Shown here: positions 45,671-55,314 of the stretch, piece after piece | How the letters are laid out: every line of letters starts with the position of its first letter | Numbering within the stretch: position 1 is the stretch's first letter | From: Erinaceus europaeus | Lineage: Eukaryota; Chordata; Mammalia; Eulipotyphla; Erinaceidae | Direction: 5' to 3' | DNA: 64,000 nucleotides | NCBI RefSeq assembly: GCF_950295315.1 | Contig: NC_080179.1 | Span: forward strand, 75,550,336-75,614,335 | Notes under the pieces: model-generated | What the model was told of the DNA's origin: nothing | Databases searched by the model: none | What the model saw: only the letters and a program-made list of their open reading frames with translations | Position numbers and translations under genes: made by a program

Positions 45671-48600
45671 GTTCACAGACCCGCTAGTTCTAGTTCACAG
45701 ACCCGCTAGTTCTAGTTCACAGACCTGCTAGTTCTAGTTCACAGACCTGCTGTTCTAGTCACAGACCCGCTGTTCTACTTCACAGACCCGCTAGTTCTAG
45801 TCACAGACCCGCTGTTCTAGTTCACAGACCCGCTGTTCTAGTCACAGACCCGCTGTTCTAGTTCACAGACCCGCTGTTCTAGTTCACAGACCCACTAGTT
45901 CTAGTTCACAGACCCGCTGTTCTAGTTCACAGACCCGCTAGTTCTAGTTCACAGACCCGCTAGTTCTAGTTCACAGACCTGCTAGTTCTAGTTCACAGAC
46001 CTGCTGTTCTAGTCACAGACCCGCTGTTCTACTTCACAGACCCGCTAGTTCTAGTCACAGACCCGCTGTTCTAGTTCACAGACCCGCTGTTCTAGTTCAC
46101 AGACCCACTGTTCTAGTTCACAGACCCGCTGTTCTAGTTCACAGACCCACTAGTTCTAGTTCACAGACCCGCTGTTCTAGTTCACAGACCCGCTGTTCTA
46201 GTCACAGACCCGCTAGTTCTAGTTCACAGACCCGCTAGTTCTAGTTCACAGACCCGCTAGTTCTAGTTCATAGACCCGCTGTTCTAGTTCACAGACCAGC
46301 TGTTCTAGTCACAGACCACTGTTCTAGTTCACAGACCCGCTGTTCTAGTTCACAGACCCGCTGTTCTAGTTCACAGACCCGCTGTTCTAGTCACAGACCC
46401 ACTGTTCTAGTCACAGACCCACTGTTCTAGTTCACAGACCCGCTGTTCTAGTTCACAGACCCGCTGTTCTAGTTCACAGTCCCGCTGTTCTAGTTCACAG
46501 ACCCACTGTTCCAGTTCACAGACCCGCTGTTCTAGTTCACAGACCCGCTGTTCTAGTTCACAGACCCACTGTTCCAGTTCACAGACCCGCTGTTCTAGTC
46601 ACAGACCCACTGTTCTAGTTCACAGACCCGCTGTTCTAGTCACAGACCCGCTGTTCTAGTTCACAGACCCGCTGTTCTAGTTCACAGACCCGCTGTTCCA
46701 GTTCACAGACCCGCTGTTCTAGTTCACAGACCCGCTGTTCTAGTTCACAGTCCCGCTGTTCTAGTTCACAGACCTGCTGTTCCAGTTCACAGACCCGCTG
46801 TTCTAGTCACAGACCCGCTGTTCTAGTTCACAGTCCCGCTGTTCCAGTTCACAGACCCGCTGTTCTAGTCACAGACCCGCTGTTCTAGTTCACAGTCCCG
46901 CTGTTCTAGTTCACAGACCCGCTGTTCTAGTTCACAGACCTGCTGTTCTAGTCACAGTCCCGCTGTTCTAGTCACAGACCCGCTGTTCTAGTCACAGACC
47001 CGCTGTTCTAGTTCACAGTCCCGCTGTTCTAGTTCACAGTCCCACTGTTCCAGTTCACAGACCCGCTGTTCTAGTTCACAGACCCGCTGTTCTAGTCACA
47101 GACCCGCTGTTCTAGTTCACAGTCCTGCTGTTCCAGTTCACAGACCCGCTGTTCTAGTCACAAACCCGCTGTTCTAGTTCACAGTCCCGCTGTTCCAGTT
47201 CACAGACCCACTGTTCTAGTTCACAGTCCTGCTGTTCCAGTTCACAGACCCACTGTTCTAGTCACAGACCCGCTGTTCTAGTTCACAGACCCGCTGTTCT
47301 AGTCACAGACCCGCTGTTCTAGTTCACAGACCCGCTGTTCTAGTTCACAGACCCGCTGTTCTAGTTCACAGTCCTGCTGTTCCAGTTCACAGACCCACTG
47401 TTCTAGTCACAGACCCGCTGTTCTAGTTCACAGACCCGCTGTTCTAGTCACAGACCCGCTGTTCTAGTTCACAATCCCGCTGTTCCAGTTCACAGACCCA
47501 CTGTTCTAGTCACAGACCCGCTGTTCTAGTTCACAGACCCGCTGTTCTAGTTCACAGACCCGCTGTTCTAGTTCACAGTCCTGCTGTTCCAGTTCACAGA
47601 CCCACTGTTCTAGTCACAGACCCGCTGTTCTAGTTCACAGACCCGCTGTTCTAGTCACAGACCCGCTGTTCTAGTTCACAGTCCCGCTGTTCCAGTTCAC
47701 AGACCCACTGTTCTAGTCACAGACCCGCTGTTCTAGTCACAGACCCGCTGTTCTAGTTCACAGTCCCACTGTTCTAGTCACAGACCCGCTGTTCTAGTTC
47801 ACAGTCCCACTGTTCCAGTTCACACACCCGCTGTTCTAGTTCACAGTCCCGCTGCTCTAGTTCACAGTCCCGCTGTTCTAGTTCACAGTCCCGCTGCTCT
47901 AGTTCACAGTCCCGCTGTTCTAGTCACAGACCCGCTGTTCTAGTTCACAGTCCCACTGTTCCAGTTCACAGACCCGCTGTTCTAGTTCACAGACCCGCTG
48001 TTCTAGTCACAGACCCGCTGTTCCAGTTCACAGACCCGCTGTTCTAGTCACAGACCCGCTGTTCCAGTTCACAGACCCGCTGTTCCAGTTCACAGACCCG
48101 CTGTTCTAGTCACAGACTCGCTGTTCTAGTCACAGACCCGCTGTTCTAGTTCACAGACCCGCTGTTCTAGTTCACAGACCCGCTGTTCTAGTTCACAGAC
48201 CCGCTGTTCTAGTTCACAGACCCGCTGTTCTAGTTCACAGACCCGCTGTTCTAGTCACAGACCCACTGTTCTAGTCACAGACCCACTGTTCTAGTTCACA
48301 GACCCGCTGTTCTAGTTCACAGACCCGCTGTTCTAGTTCACAGTCCCGCTGTTCTAGTTCACAGACCCACTGTTCCAGTTCACAGACCCGCTGTTCTAGT
48401 TCACAGACCCGCTGTTCTAGTTCACAGACCCACTGTTCCAGTTCACAGACCCGCTGTTCTAGTCACAGACCCACTGTTCTAGTTCACAGACCCGCTGTTC
48501 TAGTCACAGACCCGCTGTTCTAGTTCACAGACCCGCTGTTCTAGTTCACAGACCCGCTGTTCCAGTTCACAGACCCGCTGTTCTAGTTCACAGACCCGCT

Positions 48601-51150
48601 GTTCTAGTTCACAGTCCCGCTGTTCTAGTTCACAGACCTGCTGTTCCAGTTCACAGACCCGCTGTTCTAGTCACAGACCCGCTGTTCTAGTTCACAGTCC
48701 CGCTGTTCCAGTTCACAGACCCGCTGTTCTAGTCACAGACCCGCTGTTCTAGTTCACAGTCCCGCTGTTCTAGTTCACAGACCCGCTGTTCTAGTTCACA
48801 GACCTGCTGTTCTAGTCACAGTCCCGCTGTTCTAGTCACAGACCCGCTGTTCTAGTCACAGACCCGCTGTTCTAGTTCACAGTCCCGCTGTTCTAGTTCA
48901 CAGTCCCACTGTTCCAGTTCACAGACCCGCTGTTCTAGTTCACAGACCCGCTGTTCTAGTCACAGACCCGCTGTTCTAGTTCACAGTCCTGCTGTTCCAG
49001 TTCACAGACCCGCTGTTCTAGTCACAAACCCGCTGTTCTAGTTCACAGTCCCGCTGTTCCAGTTCACAGACCCACTGTTCTAGTTCACAGTCCTGCTGTT
49101 CCAGTTCACAGACCCACTGTTCTAGTCACAGACCCGCTGTTCTAGTTCACAGACCCGCTGTTCTAGTCACAGACCCGCTGTTCTAGTTCACAGACCCGCT
49201 GTTCTAGTTCACAGACCCGCTGTTCTAGTTCACAGTCCTGCTGTTCCAGTTCACAGACCCACTGTTCTAGTCACAGACCCGCTGTTCTAGTTCACAGACC
49301 CGCTGTTCTAGTCACAGACCCGCTGTTCTAGTTCACAATCCCGCTGTTCCAGTTCACAGACCCACTGTTCTAGTCACAGACCCGCTGTTCTAGTTCACAG
49401 ACCCGCTGTTCTAGTTCACAGACCCGCTGTTCTAGTTCACAGTCCTGCTGTTCCAGTTCACAGACCCACTGTTCTAGTCACAGACCCGCTGTTCTAGTTC
49501 ACAGACCCGCTGTTCTAGTCACAGACCCGCTGTTCTAGTTCACAGTCCTGCTGTTCCAGTTCACAGACCCGCTGTTCTAGTCACAAACCCGCTGTTCTAG
49601 TTCACAGTCCCGCTGTTCCAGTTCACAGACCCACTGTTCTAGTTCACAGTCCTGCTGTTCCAGTTCACAGACCCACTGTTCTAGTCACAGACCCGCTGTT
49701 CTAGTTCACAGACCCGCTGTTCTAGTCACAGACCCGCTGTTCTAGTCACAGACTCGCTGTTCTAGTTCACAGACCCGCTGTTCTAGTTCACAGACCCGCT
49801 GTTCTAGTTCACAGTCCTGCTGTTCCAGTTCACAGACCCACTGTTCTAGTCACAGACCCGCTGTTCTAGTTCACAGTCCCGCTGTTCTAGTTCACAGACC
49901 CACTGTTCTAGTCACAGACCCGCTGTTCTAGTTCACAGACCCGCTGTTCTAGTCACAGACCCGCTGTTCTAGTTCACAATCCCGCTGTTCCAGTTCACAG
50001 ACCCACTGTTCTAGTCACAGACCCGCTGTTCTAGTTCACAGACCCGCTGTTCTAGTTCACAGACCCGCTGTTCTAGTTCACAGTCCTGCTGTTCCAGTTC
50101 ACAGACCCACTGTTCTAGTCACAGACCCGCTGTTCTAGTTCACAGACCCGCTGTTCTAGTCACAGACCCGCTGTTCTAGTTCACAGTCCCGCTGTTCCAG
50201 TTCACAGACCCACTGTTCTAGTCACAGACCCGCTGTTCTAGTCACAGACCCGCTGTTCTAGTTCACAGTCCCACTGTTCTAGTCACAGACCCGCTGTTCT
50301 AGTTCACAGTCCCACTGTTCCAGTTCACACACCCGCTGTTCTAGTTCACAGTCCCACTGCTCTAGTTCACAGTCCCGCTGTTCTAGTTCACAGTCCCGCT
50401 GCTCTAGTTCACAGTCCCGCTGTTCTAGTCACAGACCCGCTGTTCTAGTTCACAGTCCCACTGTTCCAGTTCACAGACCCGCTGTTCTAGTTCACAGACC
50501 CGCTGTTCTAGTCACAGACCCGCTGTTCCAGTTCACAGACCCGCTGTTCTAGTCACAGACCCGCTGTTCCAGTTCACAGACCCGCTGTTCCAGTTCACAG
50601 ACCCGCTGTTCTAGTCACAGACTCGCTGTTCTAGTCACAGACCCGCTGTTCTAGTTCACAGACCCGCTGTTCTAGTTCACAGACCTGCTGTTCTAGTCAC
50701 AGACCCGCTGTTCTAGTTCACAGTCCCGCTGTTCCAGTTCACAGACCCGCTGTTCTAGTTCACAGTCCCGCTGCTCTAGTTCACAGTCCCGCTGTTCCAG
50801 TTCACAGACCCGCTGTTCTAGTTCACAGACCCGCTGTTCTAGTCACAGACTCGCTGTTCTAGTCACAGACCCGCTGTTCTAGTTCACAGACCCGCTGTTC
50901 TAGTTCACAGACCCGCTGTTCTAGTTCACAGACCTGCTGTTCTAGTCACAGACCCGCTGTTCTAGTTCACAGTCCCGCTGTTCCAGTTCACAGACCCGCT
51001 GTTCTAGTTCACAGTCCCGCTGCTCTAGTTCACAGTCCCGCTGTTCTAGTTCACAGACCCGCTGTTCTAGTTCACAGACCCGCTGTTCTATTCACAGACC
51101 CGCTGTTCTAGTCACAGACCCGCTGTTCTAGTTCACAGACCCGCTGTTCT
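45660..51150. repeat. 5.5-kb minisatellite, 20/21/22-bp units with higher-order structure
   Basis: About 265 units of ctgttctagttcacagacccg (21 bp), ctgttctagtcacagacccg (20 bp) or ctagttctagttcacagacc-type (22 bp, mostly before 46260). Common variants are cccactg, cctgctg, agtcccg, gttccag and gctctag. Rare variants recur at fixed offsets. gtcacaaaccc at 47157 and 49021, and acaatcccgc at 47471 and 49335, give 1864 bp. cacacacccg at 47821 and 50326, and cacagactcg at 48111 and 50616, give 2505 bp. These offsets show internal segmental duplications. No frame stays open for long and no gene was seen. Confidence 0.98.
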
Positions 51151-51599
51151 CAGTTCTGTACGTGCACACGTTCAACTCCTCTTTACTAGGAATTCTTCAG
51201 GGCAAAGGCTGTACAGTATTTCCCTTTGCTTATTAACAACACCTTCTTTTTCAAACACCAATCATTTCTTAGTGACTGTTGATTAATTGAACAGTGAATT
51301 ATATCTTCATTGACAGTTGCATTGCAGTGAGTCTATTCTCTTGGATGATTTGATAAGATGAATTTATTGACTTTGATTGGATGTTTTAAATGGCACTTTC
51401 ATTTGAGAGGAGTTAGAGAACAATTGTTCTTACATGCTGCAGAAATGTCTTATTGACCATCTGCTGAATTTCTAATTTCATTGCACCAGCAACTCTGCGC
51501 AACTACACTTTAAGTTTTGCGACTGGCACATTCTTCTCTAAATCCAAAATATCTTACTGTAATCCTTCCTGTTTCATTCGCATTAAAGACCTACAGGAT
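51151..51599. other. Unique sequence to the right of the minisatellite
   Basis: AT-rich. No repeat or gene was recognised. The array ends abruptly at gttctcagttctgtacgtgc. Confidence 0.6.
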
Positions 51600-51764
51600 T
51601 TTTTTTTTTAAAAGATGCAGACAGGAAGGCAGAGAAGCAAAGAGAGTGAAAGAGGCCTCAGCACCAAAGTTTTAATCAATGTGGTGGTGGGGGCTGGGCT
51701 CAAATGTGGGTTTTGCACATGGAAAGCAGCTCACTATCCAGGCAAGCTGTTTCTCTGGCCTGGA
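51600..51764 (-). mobile_element. SINE-E
   Basis: A T-run, then cagacaggaaggcagagaag, ctcagcaccaaagttttaat, gggctgggctcaaatgtggg and catggaaagcagctcactat. Confidence 0.75.
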
Positions 51765-51864
51765 CTTTTTTAGTTGTGTTGGTGGTTGGCTTCTGATCTT
51801 TGAAATGTATCACCTCAGGCTTTCAAACTACATCCAAAAGTGTGATCAAAGAGTGGCGGTCTTA

Positions 51865-52005
51865 CAGATCTTTACAAACATTGTCACGCACAAGCCCCTG
51901 GGTTTCTATCTGCGGGGGGGAGTGGGGGCTCCGTGATTGAAAATGCTACAGGTGTCTCTTTGTCTCCATTTCTCTTCTTTCTCTTTCTACCTCCGTGAAA
52001 ATTAC
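51865..52005 (+). mobile_element. SINE-A relative, 5'-truncated
   Basis: cacaagcccctgggtttcta, tgctacaggtgtctctttgt and a pyrimidine end. It is strongly diverged. Confidence 0.5.
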
Positions 52006-52017
52006 TTTAGTGTGCTT

Positions 52018-52200
52018 GGGAGAGAGCTAGCCCAGTAGGGAATATACCTTACCATTTGAGAGGACTTGGGCTTGAGCTCCAAACACCACGTGAAAGCACC
52101 ATCCACAGTGTCAGGGGAGCTGTGCTGTGATGTCTCTCTCTGTCTCTGCCTAGCTTTTCCTTTATGGGAAATAAAAGAAATGAAAAAATTGGCCAAAAAG
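52018..52200 (+). mobile_element. SINE-D
   Basis: agagctagcccagtagggaa, B-box-like cttgagctccaaacaccacg and tgtctctctctgtctctgcc. Confidence 0.6.
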
Positions 52201-52284
52201 TGTGCATCCTTGAGGCAAGAGAGAGAAAAGGGAGAGAATAAAAGAAAATAAAAGAATTATAAAACTTCCTCTATAATAGGGGAT

Positions 52285-52562
52285 TCTTCTTCTAGCGTTG
52301 GCCCTTCTTCCGTAGCCAGTCGACAGCGTCAGGTTGAGCCTGATGTCAAGTTTCGAGACCTCCTTTGAATCTGGAGAGGTGGCAGTCGTTGACTATGTGG
52401 GTCATAGTCTGTCTGTAGCCGCAGGGGCAGTTCGGGCCGTCTCTGGCTCCCCAGTGATGGAACATAGCGGCGCACCGGCCATGGCCTGTTCGACAGCGAT
52501 TGAGGAGGGCCCGATCATAACGTGCTAGGTCAGAGCCGGGTTGACGCCTGCAGGGGTCTGTG
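52285..52562 (-). mobile_element. 5'-truncated 3' end of a non-L1 LINE (RTE/jockey-like), copy 1
   Basis: Read on the minus strand, the element codes the C terminus of a non-LTR reverse-transcriptase polyprotein. It contains ARYDRALLNRCRTGHGRC, then FHHWGARDGPN, the motif CPCGYRQTMTHIVNDC (CX1CX7HX4C), LSRFKGGLET and DAVDWLRKKGQR, then stop (52292-52294). It ends only about seven bases after the stop, in AAGAAGA. Perfect 12-bp direct repeats ataataggggat flank it (52273-52284 and 52563-52574). One in-frame TGA stands where copy 2 has TTA (Leu). It is clearly not L1. The C-terminal style is known to me from RTE/jockey-type LINEs of invertebrates and some vertebrates; the clade is not settled. 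Confidence 0.82.
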
Positions 52563-52647
52563 ATAATAGGGGATGAAATCCAAGAAAGATGCTTGACACA
52601 ACTGGCTCACCCCCCCCCATGTCTTTACTATCTTATATCTTCTTTCT

Positions 52648-52802
52648 TTCTTTTTTTAATTTAGGGGCAATTAATGGTTTACAATCAACAATAAACACAA
52701 CTATTTGTACATGTGTGACATTTTTTAGTTTCTGCAAAACCCCCACACAGAGCCTCCTCCACCATCTGCTGCAGGACCTGAGCCCCCCCTTCCCCGTTCC
52801 AT
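52648..52802 (-). mobile_element. L1 3' UTR fragment
   Basis: The reverse complement of the L1 end (ggcaattaatggtttacaat; aactatttgtacatgtgtga) matches the 3' UTRs at 5240-5297 and 18410-18480. Confidence 0.8.
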
Positions 52803-52899
52803 CTTAATTCTTATGGCCTGACTGATGTTCCATTTTTATTTCATTCTGCTCCCCCCTTCTGCTGGGACCTTTCATATATGAGATTTCACTATTCCTAGG

Positions 52900-53065
52900 C
52901 CAAGTTTTTCTTTCAGACAGACAGACAGATAGACAGGAAGCCAAGATACTATAGCACCAGGGGCACCGGACCTTCCCCAAGCCCCATGGCACTTCCCTGG
53001 GGCTCAAACCTGGTTCACACTGTCGACAACACACATGACCTGCCCAGTAAGCTCTCTCTCCAGCT
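52900..53065 (-). mobile_element. SINE-E relative
   Basis: (CAGA)n at 52916-52933, actatagcaccaggggcacc, ctggggctcaaacctggttc and ccagtaagctctctctccag. Confidence 0.55.
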
Positions 53066-53089
53066 TCATTCTATGTTTGATATTTTATT

Positions 53090-53312
53090 TTTGTTATTAA
53101 TGTATTTTGGATAGAGACAGAGAAATTAAGAGCGGAGGAGTAGACAGAAAGGAGAGAGGAAAAGAGACACCGGTAGCAGAGTCTCACCACTCCTATCGCC
53201 CCCCCCCCCCCCCCCGCAGCTGGAAACCGAGGGCTTAGACACAGGTCCTTGCTCATAATAACGTGTGATCTATCGTCTATCAGTCTATCAAGTGCTCCAC
53301 TGCTTAGGTCCT
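53090..53312 (-). mobile_element. SINE-A with poly-C tract
   Basis: ttttggatagagacagagaa, then a C-run of about 18 (53200-53217) where ctgcaggtgggg is expected, then a decayed B box and a duplicated tctatc word. Confidence 0.75.
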
Positions 53313-53329
53313 GGACTCTATTTTTGTCA

Positions 53330-53465
53330 TTTTTTTTTCTTTGTTAACAGGAGTGGGGAGGTAGAGAAGGGGAGAAGGGGAAGAAAGAGAGAGAGGAACA
53401 AATTATCATCTGGTACATGCAATTCCAGAGGTGGAACTTGGGGCCTCATGCCCTTAGCAACTTCA
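53330..53465 (-). mobile_element. SINE-C, diverged
   Basis: ggaggtagagaaggggagaa, catctggtacatgcaattcc and ggtggaacttggggcctcat. Confidence 0.55.
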
Positions 53466-53467
53466 CT

Positions 53468-53652
53468 TTTTTTTTTTTTTGGATAGAGACAGAGAGGCAG
53501 AGATCGAGAGAGAGAGAGACAGAGACAGAGACACAGACTTAAAGAGACCACAGTAATGAAGAGTCTGTTAGTGCAGTGGGCGCTGGGCTCAAACCTGGGT
53601 CATGCACATGGCAAAGCAGCGCAGTGTCCAAATGACCTACTACATTGCCTCT
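53468..53652 (-). mobile_element. SINE-E
   Basis: A T-run, ggatagagacagagaggcag, gtgcagtgggcgctgggctc, aaacctgggtcatgcacatg and gcagcgcagtgtccaaatga. It is the best-preserved E copy in the window. Confidence 0.8.
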
Positions 53653-53664
53653 CACTTTATATTC

Positions 53665-53828
53665 TTAAAGATTTGCTTTTTCATACATGAGAGAGGTAGA
53701 GAAAGGGAGAAGAGGAAAGAGGGGAGAGAGAGAGAGAGAAAAAACACCAGAGCATCACTCTGCCACGTATGATGCCTGAGATTGACTCAAGATTTTATGC
53801 TCGAGAGACCAGCACTTTGCCCACGGAA
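53665..53828 (-). mobile_element. SINE-C
   Basis: acaccagagcatcactctgc, tgcctgagattgactcaaga and tgctcgagagaccagcactt. Confidence 0.8.
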
Positions 53829-54904
53829 CCTTCTCTGTTTTCTAAACATGCCGATGAGACTGAAACTAGCAAAGCTATAGATTTTCTTTGCTTTCCAAAT
53901 CTCGAGACTGCGTCTGGTCTATGGAAGCGACTTGAGTGAGGATTAGAGGAGGTGGAAATAAAAGCATTGATAATGTAGATGCCGCTCCCATTTCCTTCAG
54001 ATGCATTTGAATCGGAACAAGCCAAATTAAGTGTTTCATTTTGCTTTCAGCCAAGTGGTGCTGTTTTTCTTGGAACTGAAGCTGCATGGCATTCATTCAT
54101 TGTGGAATCAAAAGTGCTCCAATTTGCTTTTCTGATGAACTCTGGAAGAACAGAAGCAGCAATCTATAAGGGAAAAAAATATATAGGTTGACTCTCCCCA
54201 AATGCTCCTGTATTGACTTACGTGACTGTCAGTCACACTTGAGCAGAGCTCACAATGCTAATGAGATCAAAGTCATAGGCCTTCCCCGGAGGGTCCGTTA
54301 GCTTCTTTCACAGAAGCCAAGTCTCTTGGTAGAGATGAGTCATCAATTCCTGACCATCTCAAATATATATATCCCTGAAGAACAGAACTCAAGAATCTAG
54401 CGGGTCCATCAATAATATCGTCTGCGTGTTACTTTTGCTCTCAAGAATCTAGCAGACGGGTCCATCAATAATATCGTCTGCATGTTACTTTTGCTCTGTC
54501 TGCAGAGAATCTCTTCTAGAGATCACTATGCAGTGAGAATTTAAAGAAAAGAGCAAGCTCAAATCTCAAAGCAAGAAGCATGAAGGACTGGGTAAAAAAC
54601 ATGGAATGGTAGGACTAATGGTCTCAGAGGAGAACAAAGTCTTGGCATTTCTCTTACAAACTTAAAACTAAGACCACCCTCTGAAAAATGTCTATAGCTT
54701 GGTTGTTTGGTGAAAAGTTTCAAAATTCCTACAAAAGTGAGAAGACTATTATAATGTATCCTTTTAAATCCATCACTCAACTTCAATAATTATTCCAGCA
54801 TACAACCTTTCAGATTAACTGAAAGCAAACATCTCAGTTCTATCACAAATAGTCTGGCACTTCTATCTAAAAGGTAAAGTTCTAAAATATCATGACAACT
54901 ATGG
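53829..54904. other. Flanking sequence with one tandem duplication
   Basis: Unique sequence apart from the duplication at 54388-54497. Short frames near 53979-54191 show no recognisable protein. Confidence 0.55.
54388..54497. repeat. Tandem duplication, ~52/58-bp units
   Basis: ctcaagaatctag followed by gggtccatcaataatatcgt and gttacttttgctct occurs twice. The second copy has four extra bases (agac) and gcatg instead of gcgtg. Confidence 0.92.
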
Positions 54905-55072
54905 AGATTAAAAAAAAAAAGATGGGAGGGAAGGCTCTGGTTCTGGCTGAGGAGGCTCTAGTGGGTTGAAATGTTGTGTGTCAAGCTGAGAAATGGTATA
55001 TATGTACAAACTACTATATTTTACTGTCAACCATAAACCATTAATCCCTCAATAAATAAATTTAAAAAAACA
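54905..55072 (+). mobile_element. L1 3' UTR fragment
   Basis: tatatatgtacaaactacta and gtcaaccataaaccattaat match the L1 tail of 18410-18480, followed by A-rich sequence. Confidence 0.75.
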
Positions 55073-55084
55073 AGAGTATAGGAA

Positions 55085-55252
55085 GCTTATGGGTTACTTT
55101 GTTAGATTTATTTTATTTCGTGAGATAGAGACGGGTGTGTGTGTGTGTGAGAGACAGAGAAGCATCACCTACAATACATGGTACTAGGACTGAGTAGAGA
55201 TCTCAGGCTTGCAAGGCCAAGGCTCTACCACTATGCCGCCTCCCAGGATACC
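55085..55252 (-). mobile_element. SINE-C with (GT)n
   Basis: gatagagacgggtgtgtgtg, gagaagcatcacctacaata and aggctctaccactatgccgc. Confidence 0.7.
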
Positions 55253-55314
55253 AGGCTTTTAAAACATGTCTCAACATCCTTAGTCAGTGTTGAAATTTAC
55301 CCAGTTGTTTCAGG

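Noticed and set aside
45660..51150. CRISPR-like array impression from regular short repeats
   Set aside because: There are no unique spacers, the units abut directly, and the genome is mammalian. It is a minisatellite.
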